DNA of 64,000 nucleotides from an uncultured Ulvibacter sp. (GCA_913063405.1 CAJXZB010000010.1:1-64000); one strand, 5' to 3'; positions 1-9,252 are shown, counted from the stretch's first letter. Notes: generated by a model from the letters alone, not told the origin. Program-made: numbers and translations.

Positions 1-81
1 TGGAGGAAAACCGCGTTGGGCAATAGGTATGTTTGGAACAATTTCCATTTCTATCGTATCTTTGTCTAGTATTAGGTGCAT
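1..81 (-). CDS. transposase, N-terminal fragment (runs off the left edge)
   Basis: Only the first 27 codons lie in the window; the reading frame is open from an ATG at 81 to position 1. The peptide starts MHLILDKDTI and continues to an AQRGFPP segment. From memory this pattern (a DTI...EI.P stretch followed by A.RGF) resembles the N-terminus of IS5-like transposases common in Bacteroidota, which then continue with a VNAILYK-type segment. That match is recalled rather than searched, and no catalytic DDE residue is in view. The neighbouring wrecked genes and repeats fit a region visited by mobile DNA. It could equally be another short conserved protein. Confidence 0.42.
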   Translation of the reverse strand, partial: MHLILDKDTIEMEIVPNIPIAQRGFPP

Positions 82-400
82 AAAGTGTTGTTTTAAAGTG
101 TTTTACGTAGATAACGAAAATATCTACAACCCTTTTTATATCTTTAAAAAAAAGTTTAAATCACTTCAATGCCACTCTTTTGAATAACAAAGGTTTTACG
201 TTTTTTAATAGTATAATTTTCCAAGGTCAAAAAGCGGCCAAATATTAAGTATCGCTCGCAATTTGTGCGTTAGGAATTCACTTAATACTAAGGGGGAGAA
301 TATTTTAGAAAAATATTATCTTATCATAAATAAGGCATCATTGAATACTAGGAGCGCCAAAAAATCTATGATTTCTGGTAGGAGGGTTCCTATTAAGAAA

Positions 401-467
401 AAACCCTTCTCACCGCCAAAGCGGATCAAAGGGTTTAAAACCTGGTTAGTTAGAATGATTTCTAACT
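401..467. other. pair of adjacent hairpins in non-coding DNA
   Basis: The first stem pairs AAACCCTT (401-408) with AAGGGTTT (429-436) and encloses a second stem CCGC/GCGG (413-416 with 421-424). The second hairpin is AGTTAGAA (448-455), loop TGAT, TTCTAACT (460-467), a perfect 8-bp stem. An upstream AGGGTT (383-388) could pair with 402-407 instead, which would exclude the first stem. This may be a small structured RNA or just mobile-element debris. Confidence 0.4.
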
Positions 468-502
468 GGACGAAAGATAATTTCTTTTCTCATAGCTGGA
501 AA

Positions 503-539
503 TACGTAGAAATACGTAAGTTTTACGTAGGGGTACGTA
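503..539. repeat. four TACGTA hexamers phased at one helical turn
   Basis: TACGTA occurs at 503, 513, 524 and 534, spacings of 10, 11 and 10 bases. Two more copies lie at 697 and 707, again 10 apart. The hexamer is itself a palindrome, so each copy can bind a dimer face-on. Phasing at about 10.5 bases is typical of cooperative protein binding. The nearest regulator gene is the degraded LuxR-type response regulator at 731-1233, but a link is only inferred. Confidence 0.5.
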
Positions 540-718
540 TTTAATAGTATATGGAATAACAAAACCCTTCTTAGCAATATGCTAAGAAGGGTCTAGAATT
601 TGGTCAGTCGCTAACTTACTACTCCTCAATAGATAAGTCAAACGTTTAATGCTTTTAATTATATAGCAATATACTAGGAAGAGAAGGGGTGTGAAATACG
701 TACCCCTACGTAAATACT
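519..718. repeat. 200-bp segment bounded by inverted repeats (MITE-like or paired operators)
   Basis: Positions 519-542 and 694-718 are inverted copies around the core TTTACGTAGGGGTACGTA. They match at nearly every base over about 24 positions. The segment they bound has no gene and contains a strong hairpin at 564-592. This layout is that of a miniature inverted-repeat element. No clear target-site duplication is visible on the flanks, and each arm also contains a TACGTA pair, so paired operator sites are an equal alternative. Confidence 0.4.
564..592 (-). terminator. perfect 12-bp hairpin, likely terminator of the leftward regulator operon
   Basis: ACCCTTCTTAGC (564-575) pairs perfectly with GCTAAGAAGGGT (581-592) around an AATAT loop. 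On the minus strand it is followed by TTTTGTTATT, giving a U-rich tail in the direction of the leftward kinase/regulator genes. It lies about 140 bases past the regulator stop codon. Confidence 0.6.
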
Positions 719-730
719 AAGTAGGTCCAC

Positions 731-1233
731 TTATAAACTTAAGATGATATTTTTGTTAACTAAAGCCCAACTAGTCAATGAATTGGCGCCATTATCGATA
801 CGCAATTTGGAAATAATATTACTTCGATGTTTTTCAATAGTTCGGATAGAAACACAAAGTGTATCTACTATTTCATTATTTGAGGCTCGCTGCGCAGCCA
901 ATTTTAAAATGGTAATTTCAGAAGGAGTCAAAAGTTTTAAATTCTTTATGTCCTCAGAGGCATTTTCAATACAAGTAGACTCAAAAGATGGACTGAAATA
1001 TTGTTCTCCTTTTAGCACAGCAATTTTACAACTTCAAAGCCCGTCAACATTGGCATGTCAATATCTAAAAGTGCCAAATCAGGTTGATGAGTCAATATCA
1101 TCTCGAATGCTTTCATACCATTAATAGCACTGCCAATAACATTATAGCCAAACGTCGTAAGTTCATCATACAAACCCTTTAGTAACATAGGATGATCATC
1201 TGCAATTACGATAGACATGTCTTTTTTATACAT
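731..1233 (-). pseudogene. LuxR/NarL-type response regulator, broken by internal deletion and frameshift
   Basis: The 5' part (1012-1233) encodes the start of a receiver domain: acidic pair in IVIADDHP, then the phospho-acceptor Asp in the LLDIDMP motif. The 3' part (731-1018), in another frame, encodes the end of the receiver region (KGEQYFSP) and a LuxR-type helix-turn-helix with the LTPSEITILKLAA and TIEKHRSNI segments. Together they give about 168 residues against the usual 210 or so. The gap is the stretch between the conserved EVVK and AVLKGEQYFSP, about 45-50 residues that normally hold the switch Thr/Ser and Lys of the receiver. A deletion that also changed frame explains this. The ATG is 1 base after the kinase stop, an operon arrangement. 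It cannot act as a phosphorylation-controlled regulator, although a short protein with only the DNA-binding domain could still be made. Confidence 0.85.
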
Positions 1234-1234
1234 A

Positions 1235-3822
1235 TTAAACTGGAATTACTAATTCAACTGTAGTTCCTTGATTATACTTACTTTTAATTTTAAGAGTAGA
1301 CCTAATAATTTTGGCTCTTTCTAGGAGTGTTTTCATTCCTAAGCTACTACTTTCTTTTAATGTCTCCGAAAACTCAAAACCCTTTCCATTATCTCTTATA
1401 ACTGCTTCAATAGAATTATCCTTCCTTTCCACTATTATTGATGCCGATTTAGCGTCGGCGTGTTTCACCATATTGCTAAGCACTTCCTAAAAGATACGAT
1501 ACAAATGTAAAGACGTATCCTTACATAAAAGATCATCAATATTATCTATTTCGTTTGTAAAAAAATGGTGGTACAGTTACCATAGATTTTAAAGCAGCTG
1601 TAACATCCCAGGCGTTCCAAAGTAGCCGGATGTAATCAACGAGATATACTACGTAGTTCCTCTAAAGTCTCTCCAGCAAGGGATTCCATTTTTTCATTTC
1701 CAATGGACTTTGTCTGTTTTGTAAGCAGCATCAATTTTTGACCAACACTGTCGTGCAACTCCCTTGCTACACGGGTTCGTTCTTCTTCTTGAGCATTAAT
1801 TAAGTCCCTTGAAAAACCTTCGGTCAATTTCTGCCTTCTTTTCGCTCCATTTCTTGAACGAGTCAGTACAATTACAGAAAAATAGACAATAGTCCCAACC
1901 CTCCAAACAACATCCATTGATTTTTAACCTTGTTACGAGCATCCAAGAGTGCAATATCACCTTCTTGGGCTTCAATTTTTAGGTCTCTCTTTTCAGTTTC
2001 ATAGAGTGTTTGATAATAGGACAAGGCTCTTATTCGTTGTACATTAAAAACTGAGTCTTTAATTGAGGTATATTTCTTAAAATGTATATACGCCATTTCC
2101 TTGTTACCTAAAGCATCATAAACTTTTGCAAGGAATTCTTCACTTTCTTTAATCTCTTCATAATGGTTCCCCCCATTCACTATTTCTAAATGCTCTTTAC
2201 CATAATCCAGTGCCCTTGAATATTCTTTCTTCGCAAAAGCTAAATATTTCAAGGCATCAACATAGGGCTCTCTATTTCGGCCCTTAGTATTCTTATCAAG
2301 GTTCAAATTAATTTGATTCAGGTAGTTTTCAGCATAAGCAATTACTGCCGCCGCCAACATATAGCCCGAAAAATAATTTGGATTTCTTGATTTTTCTACT
2401 GCAACCAACGCTAGCTTTAAATTTTTAATTCTAGATTCATTATCTCTTTGCTTTCGTGCATCTGTAGCTGCATTGTAGTAAAAGGAGGTAAGGTGGTCAT
2501 AGCTTTCGATTTTTTTCGCTAGCAAGATTGCCCCGCTCTTTCAGCCTCAGCTTCTTTATAAAAACCGTTCTGACTATATAAAATCGAAAGGGAGTTCATA
2601 GTGCCGATAATATGGAAAGTATCTTTCGTTTCTTGAAACAATTTTGCGGCTTCTTGTAATACGCATTTAAATGTTGGTTCGAATTATCTATCTCACCCAT
2701 TGCCATATAAACATCGGCCAAGAATTTTTCAGCATTATAAATCTCAACAAAGCCATCTTGAGATTTTTTCAACTTCAAATGTTCCTTTCCATATTTTAAG
2801 GCTTCTGAATAGTTTTCTTTTGCCTTGGCAAGCTGTTTTGAAGCTTCGATGTAATAATCCCGATTATTTCCAGTCGTATAATTTTCAAGATCATTCTCAA
2901 CTTCTTTGAAATATGCTGAAGCTATTGAAACACTATCACTTACAGCATAAGCTATTACAAGATTATTCAAAATATTTGGTCGCATCGCAATGCGGTATTC
3001 AGACTTCTCATTTTCGTCATACGCTAATTTCAAATTGCGAATCCATTCATCGTTCTTTCCTTGTATCCTCTTGTCCGCTCCAGCATTATAACATAATGAA
3101 ACTAAAGGTCCTCCTCTAATATTATCACATAATAAAATTGCCTCCTTCCGTTCTTTATCCGCTTCTTCATAGAATGCATTCTGACTCTACAAAATGGAAA
3201 GTGAATTCTTCGCATTTACCCAGTTTATTGTGTCTCCGACAGCCCGAAAAACCCGACTTGCTTCCTGAATAGATTGAGAACCTTCTGCAAATTCACCCTG
3301 TTCTCCATAGACATAACTCATTCTTAAGGTACTCACCCTAATTCTATTTTCATCATCTGCCTTTATAGCATAATCCCTTGCCATTTTATAATAACCCAGC
3401 GCATTATCCATATTTCTTAATGCGTAATAATAATCACCCGCATATAAATATAGGTTTGTAATTGGTCTATTATTTCTTGCCGTCTTCGCTTTGTTTTCAA
3501 ACTCCTTGAATAATTCCAAACCCTCATCTGGTTTACCCAACACGTTGCCTTTATAATAAATTAAATCTGCTGTATGCCGTGTTGCTGCACTTACTGAGTC
3601 CAGTTCTAAGGCATACTTTATGTTTTCGCGAATTACAGAATCATAACCGAACTCTTCATTAAACTCAATCATCAAGGTAAGACTGTCCATCTATTTTAGC
3701 TTTTCACTTTTTTCTGAATTTGAGATTTCAGTTTTTAACTCTTTGACCATCTCAGCAAGAGATTGATGCTATGCGGTAATCGATAAACTAAAAAAGAAGG
3801 AATAAAAGGAAAGATGTTTCAC
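1235..3822 (-). pseudogene. TPR-sensor histidine kinase (HisKA_3 type), heavily degraded
   Basis: Fragments in several frames read as one kinase: a signal peptide from a GTG at 3822 (KHLSFYSFFFSL), TPR-like repeats (about 1930-3690), a membrane segment (LFGGLGLLSIFL, near 1880), a HisKA_3 dimerisation domain with ARELHDSVGQKL, and an HATPase domain with IRDNGKGFEF and SSSLGMKTLLERAKI. Damage seen: a TAG just after the signal peptide (probably from CAG), a TAG before MDSLTL, a TAG at 3187-3189, frameshifts near 2645, 2525 and 1900, a TGA where SISRG.LHPA is expected (about 1634), a frameshift near 1600, and a TAG before EVLSNMVKHAD (probably from CAG). Such kinases with extracytoplasmic TPRs and a LuxR-type partner are a widespread Bacteroidota pair; here both partners are dead. 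Confidence 0.88.
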
Positions 3823-3870
3823 GAGATTTATCTTAGTTCTGTAAATATATCTATTTTAGCTGAACGATAT

Positions 3871-5232
3871 ATGGCTAAGACTAAAACCACCTTTTTCTGT
3901 CAAAACTGCGGTGCCCAATTTGCAAAATGGCAAGGACAATGTACTTCCTGCAAAGAATGGAATACCATTGCTGAAGAGGTTATTCAAAAGGCAGAGAAAG
4001 CGAGTTGGAAATCTCTTGAAGCGTCTTCAAAACGAGTGCCGAAGCCTCAAAAAGTAGTAGAAATTTCTTCTGCTTCAGAAGCACGATTGGATACTAAAAA
4101 TAATGAGCTAAATAGAGTTTTGGGCGGAGGCCTAGTCCCTGGCTCACTTACCCTCCTAGGTGGTGAACCAGGAATTGGAAAAAGCACCTTAATGCTGCAA
4201 ATTGCCCTGCAATTGCCGTATAAAACACTTTATGTTTCTGGGGAAGAAAGCGCTCAACAAATTAAAATGCGAGCCGATAGGATTCATCCAAATTCTGAAA
4301 CCTGTTATGTTTTAACCGAGACTAAGACCCAAAATATCTTCAGAAGTATTGAAGAAATGCAGCCAGATATTGTTGTTATTGATTCTATCCAGACATTGCA
4401 TACCGATTATATAGAAAGTAGTGCAGGAAGTATTTCCCAAATACGAGAAACCACTACCGAACTAATAAAATTTGCTAAAGAAACTGCTACACCTGTTATC
4501 CTGATTGGACATATCACTAAAGATGGAAATATTGCGGGGCCCAAAATTTTAGAGCATATGGTAGACACCGTGCTTCAGTTTGAAGGAGATAGAAATCATA
4601 TTTATCGTATTCTTCGAGCGAATAAAAATCGCTTCGGAAGCACAAACGAACTAGGTATATACGAAATGCAAGGAAGTGGTTTAAGGGAAGTGGCAAACCC
4701 TTCAGAAATACTTATTTCAAAAAACGAAGAAGAACTAAGTGGAACGGCAATTTCAGCAACTCTAGAAGGAATGCGACCACTTATGATCGAAATACAAGCC
4801 TTAGTGAGTACTGCTGTTTATGGCACCCCTCAACGTAGCGCTACAGGTTATAATGCCAAACGACTCAACATGATTCTCGCAGTGCTAGAAAAAAGAGCTG
4901 GGTTTAAACTAGGTGCAAAAGATGTCTTTCTAAATATTACTGGTGGGATTACAGTTGATGATCCAGCTATTGACCTTGCGGTAGTAGCTGCCGTACTATC
5001 CTCCAACATCGATATTGCAATTGACAAAAGAATGTGTTTTGCCGCCGAGGTTGGTTTGGCGGGTGAAGTCCGTCCTGTACCCCGTGTGGAGCAACGTATT
5101 CTTGAAGCTGAAAAATTAGGGTTTACCTCCATTATAATTTCAAAATATTGTAAACTCTCAAAGCAGAATCATGGTATTGACATTTTAAAAGTAGCGAAGG
5201 TTCACGATATGGTGCATCATTTGTTTGGTTAA
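3871..5232 (+). CDS. radA: DNA repair protein RadA
   Basis: RadA (Sms) is a RecA-related, DnaB-like ATPase that drives branch migration of recombination intermediates in the cytoplasm. The 453-residue product has the family layout: an N-terminal zinc finger with C10, C13, C24 and C27; a Walker A motif GGEPGIGKS at about 97-105; a Walker B segment ending IVVIDSIQ near 165-175; the RadA signature KNRFG near 250; and a C-terminal Lon-protease-like domain with ITGGITVDDPAIDLA. The start was set at the ATG at 3871 because MAKTKTTFFCQNCG is the family N-terminus; an in-frame ATG at 3814 would add 19 residues foreign to the family and would overlap the neighbouring divergent gene. Its stop codon overlaps the stop of the convergent aldo/keto reductase by three bases. 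Confidence 0.97.
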   Translation: MAKTKTTFFCQNCGAQFAKWQGQCTSCKEWNTIAEEVIQKAEKASWKSLEASSKRVPKPQKVVEISSASEARLDTKNNELNRVLGGGLVPGSLTLLGGEPGIGKSTLMLQIALQLPYKTLYVSGEESAQQIKMRADRIHPNSETCYVLTETKTQNIFRSIEEMQPDIVVIDSIQTLHTDYIESSAGSISQIRETTTELIKFAKETATPVILIGHITKDGNIAGPKILEHMVDTVLQFEGDRNHIYRILRANKNRFGSTNELGIYEMQGSGLREVANPSEILISKNEEELSGTAISATLEGMRPLMIEIQALVSTAVYGTPQRSATGYNAKRLNMILAVLEKRAGFKLGAKDVFLNITGGITVDDPAIDLAVVAAVLSSNIDIAIDKRMCFAAEVGLAGEVRPVPRVEQRILEAEKLGFTSIIISKYCKLSKQNHGIDILKVAKVHDMVHHLFG

Positions 5233-6269
5233 GGCGCCGGATTTGGCATTTGAGCATGAACTGTATTAATCTCTTTTAAAATTTCTTCAGAAAGGACTAC
5301 ATCTATACTATCTATATTTTCTGAAAGTTGTTCGATAGAAGTCGCCCCAATTATATTTGAGGTAACAAAGGGTTGTTGATTTACAAAGGCCAATGCCATT
5401 TGAGGCAAACTCAATCCATGTCTTTTAGCTATTTCACTATACTTTTCGGTAGCTCTTGCTGAAGATTCACTACTGTAACGTGAATAATTAGGAAATAAAG
5501 TCACACGAGCATCATCAGGCTTTTCATTGTTTAAATATTTCCCAGAAAGCACTCCAAACGCCAAAGGAGAATAGGCCAAATAGCCAACATCTTCCATTTG
5601 TAAGGCTTCCGTAAAACCAATTTCATCCCTACGTTGTAATAAGTTATAAGCGTTTTGCACGGACACTATTTTTCGTTTACCCTTGCGATGTTCTTCCATA
5701 TATCGCATTAATCCAAAGGGGGTTTCATTACTCAAACCAATATGTCTAATTTTTCCTTCTTTGACATAAGTTTCTAACCGATCTAGAATCTGTGAAAAGT
5801 TATCTTCCCATTGAGCGTTTGGCGCATGGTTGTAATCACGTACTCCAAAAATATTGACCGTTCGTTCCGGCCAGTGCAATTGATACAAATCTAAATAATC
5901 TGTTTGCAAACGGTTTAAGCTTTTGTGTAAGGCGTCATCCAAAGATGTCTTGCTAAAATCAAGATTGTCGCGCATACAATTAAAAATACCTCGCCCAGAA
6001 CCTGTAATTTTTGAAGCTAAAACAACTTTTTCTCTATTACCATTCTTCGCTAACCAGGAGCCTATGTATTGCTCAGTGAGACCTTGTGTTTCTGGAATAA
6101 ACGGAACTGCGTACATCTCTGCGGTATCTATAAAATTAACCCCTTTACTTATTGCAAAGTCAAGTTGTTCATGCCCTTCCGTCTCTGTATTTTGACGCCC
6201 GAATGTCATTGTGCCAAGGCATATTTTACTTACGTTAAGATCTGTATTTGGTAATTTTGTGTAGCGCAT
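5229..6269 (-). CDS. NADP(H)-dependent aldo/keto reductase (Tas-like)
   Basis: The 346-residue protein is a cytoplasmic aldo/keto reductase that would reduce carbonyl groups with NADPH. The catalytic tetrad is visible: D48 and Y53 in FIDTAEMY, K87 in LASKITG and H132 in YQLHWPER. The N-terminus MRYTKLPNTDLNVSKICLGTMTFG and the AVPFIPETQG insertion after the catalytic Tyr are typical of the Tas/YghE-like branch. The C-terminal cofactor segment (VTSNIIGATSIEQL) is also present. The physiological substrate cannot be read from the sequence; E. coli Tas is known for complementing tyrosine auxotrophy under starvation. The gene is monocistronic as far as seen and is tail to tail with radA, with overlapping stop codons. 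Confidence 0.93.
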   Translation of the reverse strand: MRYTKLPNTDLNVSKICLGTMTFGRQNTETEGHEQLDFAISKGVNFIDTAEMYAVPFIPETQGLTEQYIGSWLAKNGNREKVVLASKITGSGRGIFNCMRDNLDFSKTSLDDALHKSLNRLQTDYLDLYQLHWPERTVNIFGVRDYNHAPNAQWEDNFSQILDRLETYVKEGKIRHIGLSNETPFGLMRYMEEHRKGKRKIVSVQNAYNLLQRRDEIGFTEALQMEDVGYLAYSPLAFGVLSGKYLNNEKPDDARVTLFPNYSRYSSESSARATEKYSEIAKRHGLSLPQMALAFVNQQPFVTSNIIGATSIEQLSENIDSIDVVLSEEILKEINTVHAQMPNPAP

Positions 6270-6381
6270 ATTTAAATGTCACGAGAAAGATACTGTCTCA
6301 AGTTTTTACATCAAATATAGGCATTTCCAACAGCACAATAATGACAATACACGTTCTAAAGTTGAGACTTCGCATTAAAAA

Positions 6382-6415
6382 AAGCCCTTCGAAGAATATC
6401 TCTTCCGAAGGGCTT
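6382..6415 (-). terminator. rho-independent terminator of the 6439-9000 gene
   Basis: AAGCCCTTCG (6382-6391) pairs perfectly with CGAAGGGCTT (6406-6415). Read leftward the stem is followed by a run of seven T. It lies just past the stop of the secreted protein gene. Confidence 0.85.
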
Positions 6416-6438
6416 AACATTACTTAATATAATTCGAA

Positions 6439-9000
6439 TTACTCTTTCACAATCTTAGAAACACTGATCCGGTTTTGTGAATCTTTTACTTTAATAATAT
6501 AGACACCAGAAGCCAAGGATGACACCTTAATGGTTTCTAACTTATTTACTCCATCAAAAGATACAGAATCTAGTTTTTCACCTGTTAAAGTAAAAACTTT
6601 TACTTCACTTATTTCACTATCAATCAATGAAACAGCAAACTGATCTTTAACTGGATTTGGGTATAAATTCAATCCAGCAGACTTATCAAACTGATCATCA
6701 TTAGATAAAGTAAAATCTAATCCATTTAAAATCGCATCAATAATTTCCTCTTTTGTTTGCTCACTCATTCCATCTGACTGAAGCGAATTAAACGTCAATT
6801 GATATGTTAAATCTGAAGAATAACAACCACATTCTGGCGCATACATTCCTATTACGTAAAGCTTGTTACTACTAAACACATAACCAGGAAAGGTAGTTGT
6901 AAGATCCCAAATTGGTCCTGGAATACTAGCAAATGGAGGTAACATGCTACCGCTTGCATTTCCATAAGCAAAGGTACTCCAAATTATACTTACTGGAAAC
7001 CCAGAACTTTCAGCAACAAACCAATAGTAATCGCAATCTCCATGCAAGTTATCATCCCCAGGAGCAATAGTGTTTAGACTACCTGTAATCTCATTGGTAG
7101 TTCCATCATGCTGCACTGTGATTTGTAAATTTGGATCCGTTAATTTACCTACATAGATGTCGTCGATTGCAACATCATTTCCATCTCCATTTCCTCCTTC
7201 ATTCAACAAAATTTGAATGTTTTGTGTACTTCCTGTAGCAGTAAAAGTAATATCTACTGTTTGCCAATCACACGGATTAGCAGGATCTACGTTTATGGTT
7301 TGCGCTCCAGATGAAGTCCCTCCAGCATTTAAAAACACCTCCGGTAAAATATCAAATGTACATTGTGGCATGTTTTTAAAGTTAGCACAAAACTTATATC
7401 GCTCACCCTGTTCTAAGCCTGTTAAGGTTTGTTGCCAAATAGTACTAATATTTGGTGTTTGCGTTTTACCATTCACTACCATAAACAAATCGTTTGCTGC
7501 ATAGGTAATTGGATCTGCACAAAACGAGTGATCTGTTACGATTGCTCCAAATGCAGCTGCACTATTAGTAACATCATATTCACCTGGGTAGGTCGTAGCT
7601 GTTTGTGTATAACTACTAGAAAAACCTGTGTTTCCAGCTTCAAAATTACCATTAGCAACCAAGTTATCATCATCACAGCAATATGCACCCTCATTGGTAG
7701 GTTCTTCCTCACAAAAACAAACATCATTATTTATTCCATCTTTTTCTCCATCCTGAACGCCGCCAACTTCCTTGGATGATTCCTGTCTTACGGTAACAGT
7801 AGAACCATCAAGAGCCACCATATTAAAAGTAAGAACAGCCACCAAATCGTAGCAAGTGCCGGGAGTTTGATCTGGAAAATCTGTGGGAGCAAGTGTAAAC
7901 AAATAGTTAGGTGGTGTAATAGTTGGCCCCGTAACTGTATTAACCAATACATTACTTTGATAGATTTCAAGAGAAATGTTTACGTCTGTTACTGTTCCAG
8001 AAAGTGGCAATAAAAAATCCCCACTAATACTCTGAGGGAATTCTAAACAATCCCCTTGATCCAAATTTAAATTGATCTCCCCTTCATTAATATTTCTACA
8101 AGGCTCGCAAACATCATCCAAATAGCTATATCCATTATGACCACTTCTAGCGCAGTCCGAATTAATAAACATTACAACAACCTCTTGACCAACTTGACTT
8201 GATAAATCCAAATATGCGCATCTCCAATCTCGGTAATATGTGGAGCCTCCATTTACTGGATTTATAAATGGGTTGCTAGGAGACCCTACATCCAACACCA
8301 TATCAATAGTTGAACCAGACATGTCTGTAGCTTCGGCCAAAAAGAAGACTTCAGAGCCATTTATAGTTCCATCTGGATCAGAATGACTCCTATCCATTAC
8401 CATTGAATATTGAAAATAATACTTGGCATTGGATGGAGTTACGATAAAACGTTTAGCCACTCCCTCTGCCCCATATCCCGCCGCATTATTTCCCAATCTC
8501 AGCGATTGAGCTCCAGAAGTTCCGGGGGCCAATCTTTGTAATGGAAAGGGTGGTGATGCTACAGAAATAATAGGATCCAATCCAGCCGTTTCTATAGATG
8601 TATAATTTTGGCCATACCCCAGTCCTGTAAAAGGGAGTGGTGCGATTCCGGGGCTTAACACCAATCCATTTTCTACAGGAAGTGTTTCAATGGTGTGCTT
8701 TAAACTTAGCCCCGTCCAACCTAAGTAATTATCTTCAAATCCTCCATTTATACAGCCTTCGGAGCTCGTAGGAATATCGTCCAATATGGCACTTATCGCC
8801 GGAGAGGCCTTGAATGATTTTAACTTCTGATTTGCAGAAATCTCTGCGAGGGCCCTCGAAAAATCCTGTGAAGACCAACTAGCATCATAATCTAGATGGA
8901 CTTGTCTCCCTCCTACGTTTACTAAAGTGTCTCGAATCTGAGACGTTGCAATACTAGTTCCTAGAACTAATAAAAGAAAAATTTGTGTAATTGTTTTCAT
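6439..9000 (-). CDS. large secreted T9SS substrate with jelly-roll-like domains
   Basis: The 853-residue product begins with a signal peptide (MKTITQIFLLLVLGTSIATSQ) and ends with a type A T9SS sorting domain: LNLYPNPVKDQF, a GEKL turn, then ASGVYIIKVKD and a basic tail (SKIVKE). It is therefore expected to cross the outer membrane through the type IX system and be released or attached to the surface. Between these ends are two segments starting with an N-GGFEDNYLGW / NGNFEAGNTGF pattern and containing C-rich loops (CCDDDN, CNPCDW-like), which look like carbohydrate-binding-type beta-sandwich folds. No catalytic motif was recognised, so an adhesin or binding role is a guess. A strong terminator follows. 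The upstream 250 bases hold its promoter and a GC-rich interspersed repeat. Confidence 0.85.
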   Translation of the reverse strand: MKTITQIFLLLVLGTSIATSQIRDTLVNVGGRQVHLDYDASWSSQDFSRALAEISANQKLKSFKASPAISAILDDIPTSSEGCINGGFEDNYLGWTGLSLKHTIETLPVENGLVLSPGIAPLPFTGLGYGQNYTSIETAGLDPIISVASPPFPLQRLAPGTSGAQSLRLGNNAAGYGAEGVAKRFIVTPSNAKYYFQYSMVMDRSHSDPDGTINGSEVFFLAEATDMSGSTIDMVLDVGSPSNPFINPVNGGSTYYRDWRCAYLDLSSQVGQEVVVMFINSDCARSGHNGYSYLDDVCEPCRNINEGEINLNLDQGDCLEFPQSISGDFLLPLSGTVTDVNISLEIYQSNVLVNTVTGPTITPPNYLFTLAPTDFPDQTPGTCYDLVAVLTFNMVALDGSTVTVRQESSKEVGGVQDGEKDGINNDVCFCEEEPTNEGAYCCDDDNLVANGNFEAGNTGFSSSYTQTATTYPGEYDVTNSAAAFGAIVTDHSFCADPITYAANDLFMVVNGKTQTPNISTIWQQTLTGLEQGERYKFCANFKNMPQCTFDILPEVFLNAGGTSSGAQTINVDPANPCDWQTVDITFTATGSTQNIQILLNEGGNGDGNDVAIDDIYVGKLTDPNLQITVQHDGTTNEITGSLNTIAPGDDNLHGDCDYYWFVAESSGFPVSIIWSTFAYGNASGSMLPPFASIPGPIWDLTTTFPGYVFSSNKLYVIGMYAPECGCYSSDLTYQLTFNSLQSDGMSEQTKEEIIDAILNGLDFTLSNDDQFDKSAGLNLYPNPVKDQFAVSLIDSEISEVKVFTLTGEKLDSVSFDGVNKLETIKVSSLASGVYIIKVKDSQNRISVSKIVKE

Positions 9001-9153
9001 AATAAAAGATTTTAGTTAAACTTATTTTATAACCTTATATCCTTTACTAGTAAATTTTGTTACCCTAAGTTGAAAGTTTATTTCATTTTGACTTGCGTAT
9101 TATTTGAATTTAATCATTAGGGATAAACCTCTTATACCGTCCTTACAACTCAG

Positions 9154-9252
9154 CCACCTCCCCCCGCATCAAGTGCGGGGCAGGCTCTTGAAAAAGGCAG
9201 GCCCATTTTAAAGTTCTCCTTCTCAAGGAGGGGTGCCCAAAAGGTCGGGTGA
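9154..9252. repeat. GC-rich interspersed repeat abutting the next gene's stop codon
   Basis: About 100 bases much richer in G+C than the surroundings. It contains CCCCGCA (9162-9168) pairing with TGCGGGG (9174-9180), then CTCCTT/AAGGAG around 9217-9231, and ends GGGTGCCCAAAAGGTCGGGT. Similar blocks (an AAGGAGGGGTGCC core with an ACCCGACC end) are, from memory, scattered in many flavobacterial genomes between genes. It ends immediately beside the stop codon (9253-9255) of the OmpA-like gene and may supply its 3' end structure. Confidence 0.6.

Larger units (their letters stand above)
82..730. other. non-coding region with repeats and hairpins between transposase-like gene and dead regulator
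   Basis: About 650 bases hold no convincing gene. A 93-codon open frame at 263-544 has a lysine-rich, low-complexity translation with no recognisable pattern and overlaps hairpins and repeats, so it is not called. The stretch contains hairpins at 401-467, four phased TACGTA hexamers at 503-539, a perfect hairpin at 564-592, two more TACGTA hexamers at 697-712, and an inverted repeat pairing 519-542 with 694-718. Another TACGTA occurs at 104-109. It may be the debris of a mobile element or a regulatory region whose target gene has been lost. Confidence 0.6.

Noticed and set aside
448..467. hairpin GTTAGAA/TTCTAAC as an integron attC-like site
   Set aside because: The consensus GTTRRRY is not met, since the last base of the core is a purine, and there is no integrase or cassette array.
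263..544. 93-codon open frame
   Set aside because: Composition is lysine-rich and unlike its neighbours, it has no recognisable motif, and it runs through hairpins and the TACGTA repeats.
744..1124. 126-codon rightward open frame opposite the response regulator
   Set aside because: It is a shadow of the leftward regulator pseudogene, whose receiver and helix-turn-helix motifs are clear.
3814..3870. 19-codon extension of radA
   Set aside because: The family begins at the MAKTKTTFFC segment, and the extension would overlap the start of the divergent kinase.
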